64,000 nucleotides of DNA. Origin: Sphingomonadales bacterium. GTDB taxonomy: Bacteria; Pseudomonadota; Alphaproteobacteria; Sphingomonadales; Sphingomonadaceae. The notes beneath the pieces are model-generated. The model was not told where the DNA came from and searched no databases. It saw only the letters and a program-made list of their open reading frames with translations. Numbering within the stretch: the stretch's first letter is position 1; every line of letters starts with the position of its first letter. The translations under genes and the position numbers were made by a program. Below, piece after piece: positions 63,647 to 64,000 of this stretch. Where the stretch lies: positions 1 to 64,000 of the forward strand of contig JANXSN010000032.1 of NCBI GenBank assembly GCA_025352685.1, read 5' to 3'.

Positions 63647-64000
63647 TTAGGCTGTCGGCAATCGAATCGCGAAACGCGCGCCTGTACTCAAGGCGCCATC
63701 GTCAACGACGATAGTCCCACCCATGGCCTCGATAATGGTTTTTGCGATGGCGAGGCCAAGCCCTGAATGACGGGCAAAGTCATCTTCCGGCCGCTCGCTG
63801 TGGAACCGGCGAAAAATGGCTTCGCGCCGGTCGGGAGGAATGCCGGGGCCATTATCATCAACGTAGACGTAGATTTGGTCGCCGTCGCGGCCGGCAGAAA
63901 TCACGACCGGCGCACCCGGGGGCGAGAACGAAATAGCATTATCGACCAAGTTTTCGACCGCCCGGAGGAGGCGCGGCTCGTCACCCATCGTCAGCAGACG
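63647..64000 (-). CDS. Sensor histidine kinase, C-terminal ATPase part (ChvG-like), cut by the window end
   Basis: The last 117 codons of a histidine kinase; the frame is open past base 64000. Visible are the N box (AVENLVDNAISFSPP), G1 (VDDNGPGIPPD), F (FRRFHSERP) and G2 (HSGLGLAIAKTIIEAMGG). The position before hprK matches ChvG/ExoS-type kinases of alphaproteobacteria, which respond to envelope or acid signals with ChvI. The sensor and His boxes are outside the window, so the name is by context. Confidence 0.85.
   Translation of the reverse strand, partial: RLLTMGDEPRLLRAVENLVDNAISFSPPGAPVVISAGRDGDQIYVYVDDNGPGIPPDRREAIFRRFHSERPEDDFARHSGLGLAIAKTIIEAMGGTIVVDDGALSTGARFAIRLPTA

Noticed and set aside
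1-64000. CRISPR arrays, rRNA genes, prophage or integrase attachment sites
   Set aside because: No regularly spaced repeats, rRNA segments, integrase or phage structural genes are seen. The only tRNA (36037-36113) has no repeated 3' end nearby.

Overview
The window is a dense, high-GC chromosomal segment from an alphaproteobacterium, most likely a member of the Sphingomonadales. Support comes from the gene orders smpB-cckA, recA, rpsB-tsf-pyrH-frr-uppS-cdsA-dxr-rseP-bamA-ompH-fabZ-rpmE and hprK-rapZ-EIIA-ptsH beside a sensor kinase, from the short HPr kinase, from an alphaproteobacterial type of LexA box (GTTC-N7-GTTC), and from a sphingomonad-style exosortase A locus. I cannot name the genus from sequence alone.

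Layout. 1-1.2 kb: the tail of an IS630-type transposase that has cut into a decayed TolC-family gene. 1.2-9 kb: mixed housekeeping and envelope genes (lipoprotein, M28 peptidase, ettA, cupin/DUF393 pair, PPK2 kinase, greB, lytic transglycosylase). 9-16.3 kb: dapA-smpB-cckA, then recA under an SOS box with three start/stop-coupled followers (VOC protein, arginase family, M24 peptidase). 16.4-22.1 kb: alaS, a CPA2 antiporter and icd. 22.2-36 kb: psd-pssA for phosphatidylethanolamine, a small membrane protein, and the long rpsB-to-rpmE run joining translation, undecaprenyl and CDP-diacylglycerol supply, MEP isoprenoids and outer-membrane assembly. 36.0-37.1 kb: tRNA-Met(CAT) and trxB.

37.1-55.0 kb is one exosortase A (XrtA) exopolysaccharide locus in two divergent arms. 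The left arm has two hydrolases, an acyl carrier protein and a GNAT-like protein. The right arm has an acyl-CoA ligase, a PLP decarboxylase, Wza-like export lipoprotein, chain-length protein, tyrosine autokinase, outer-membrane barrel, AAA ATPase, deacetylase, FemAB-like protein, glycosyltransferase, XrtA-EpsI fusion and an asparagine-synthase-like amidotransferase. 55.0-64.0 kb: truA-fmt, recR, def, rmuC behind a second SOS-type box, a TPR/aspartyl-hydroxylase-like protein, an RNA methyltransferase, and the regulatory PTS set, running off the end in a sensor kinase.

The most interesting signal is at 23.7-24.0 kb. A 74-residue single-pass membrane protein of unknown function lies behind a consensus -35 hexamer and a perfect GTTC-N7-GTTC LexA-type box, back to back with the rpsB promoter. 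It is a good candidate for an undescribed SOS-induced membrane effector, perhaps a division inhibitor analogous to Caulobacter SidA. Other points of note: six of seven convergent gene pairs overlap at their 3' ends, four of them by exactly four bases; the rpmE upstream region is rich in hairpins; and the XrtA locus carries a carrier-protein/ligase/decarboxylase module but no PEP-CTERM substrate.
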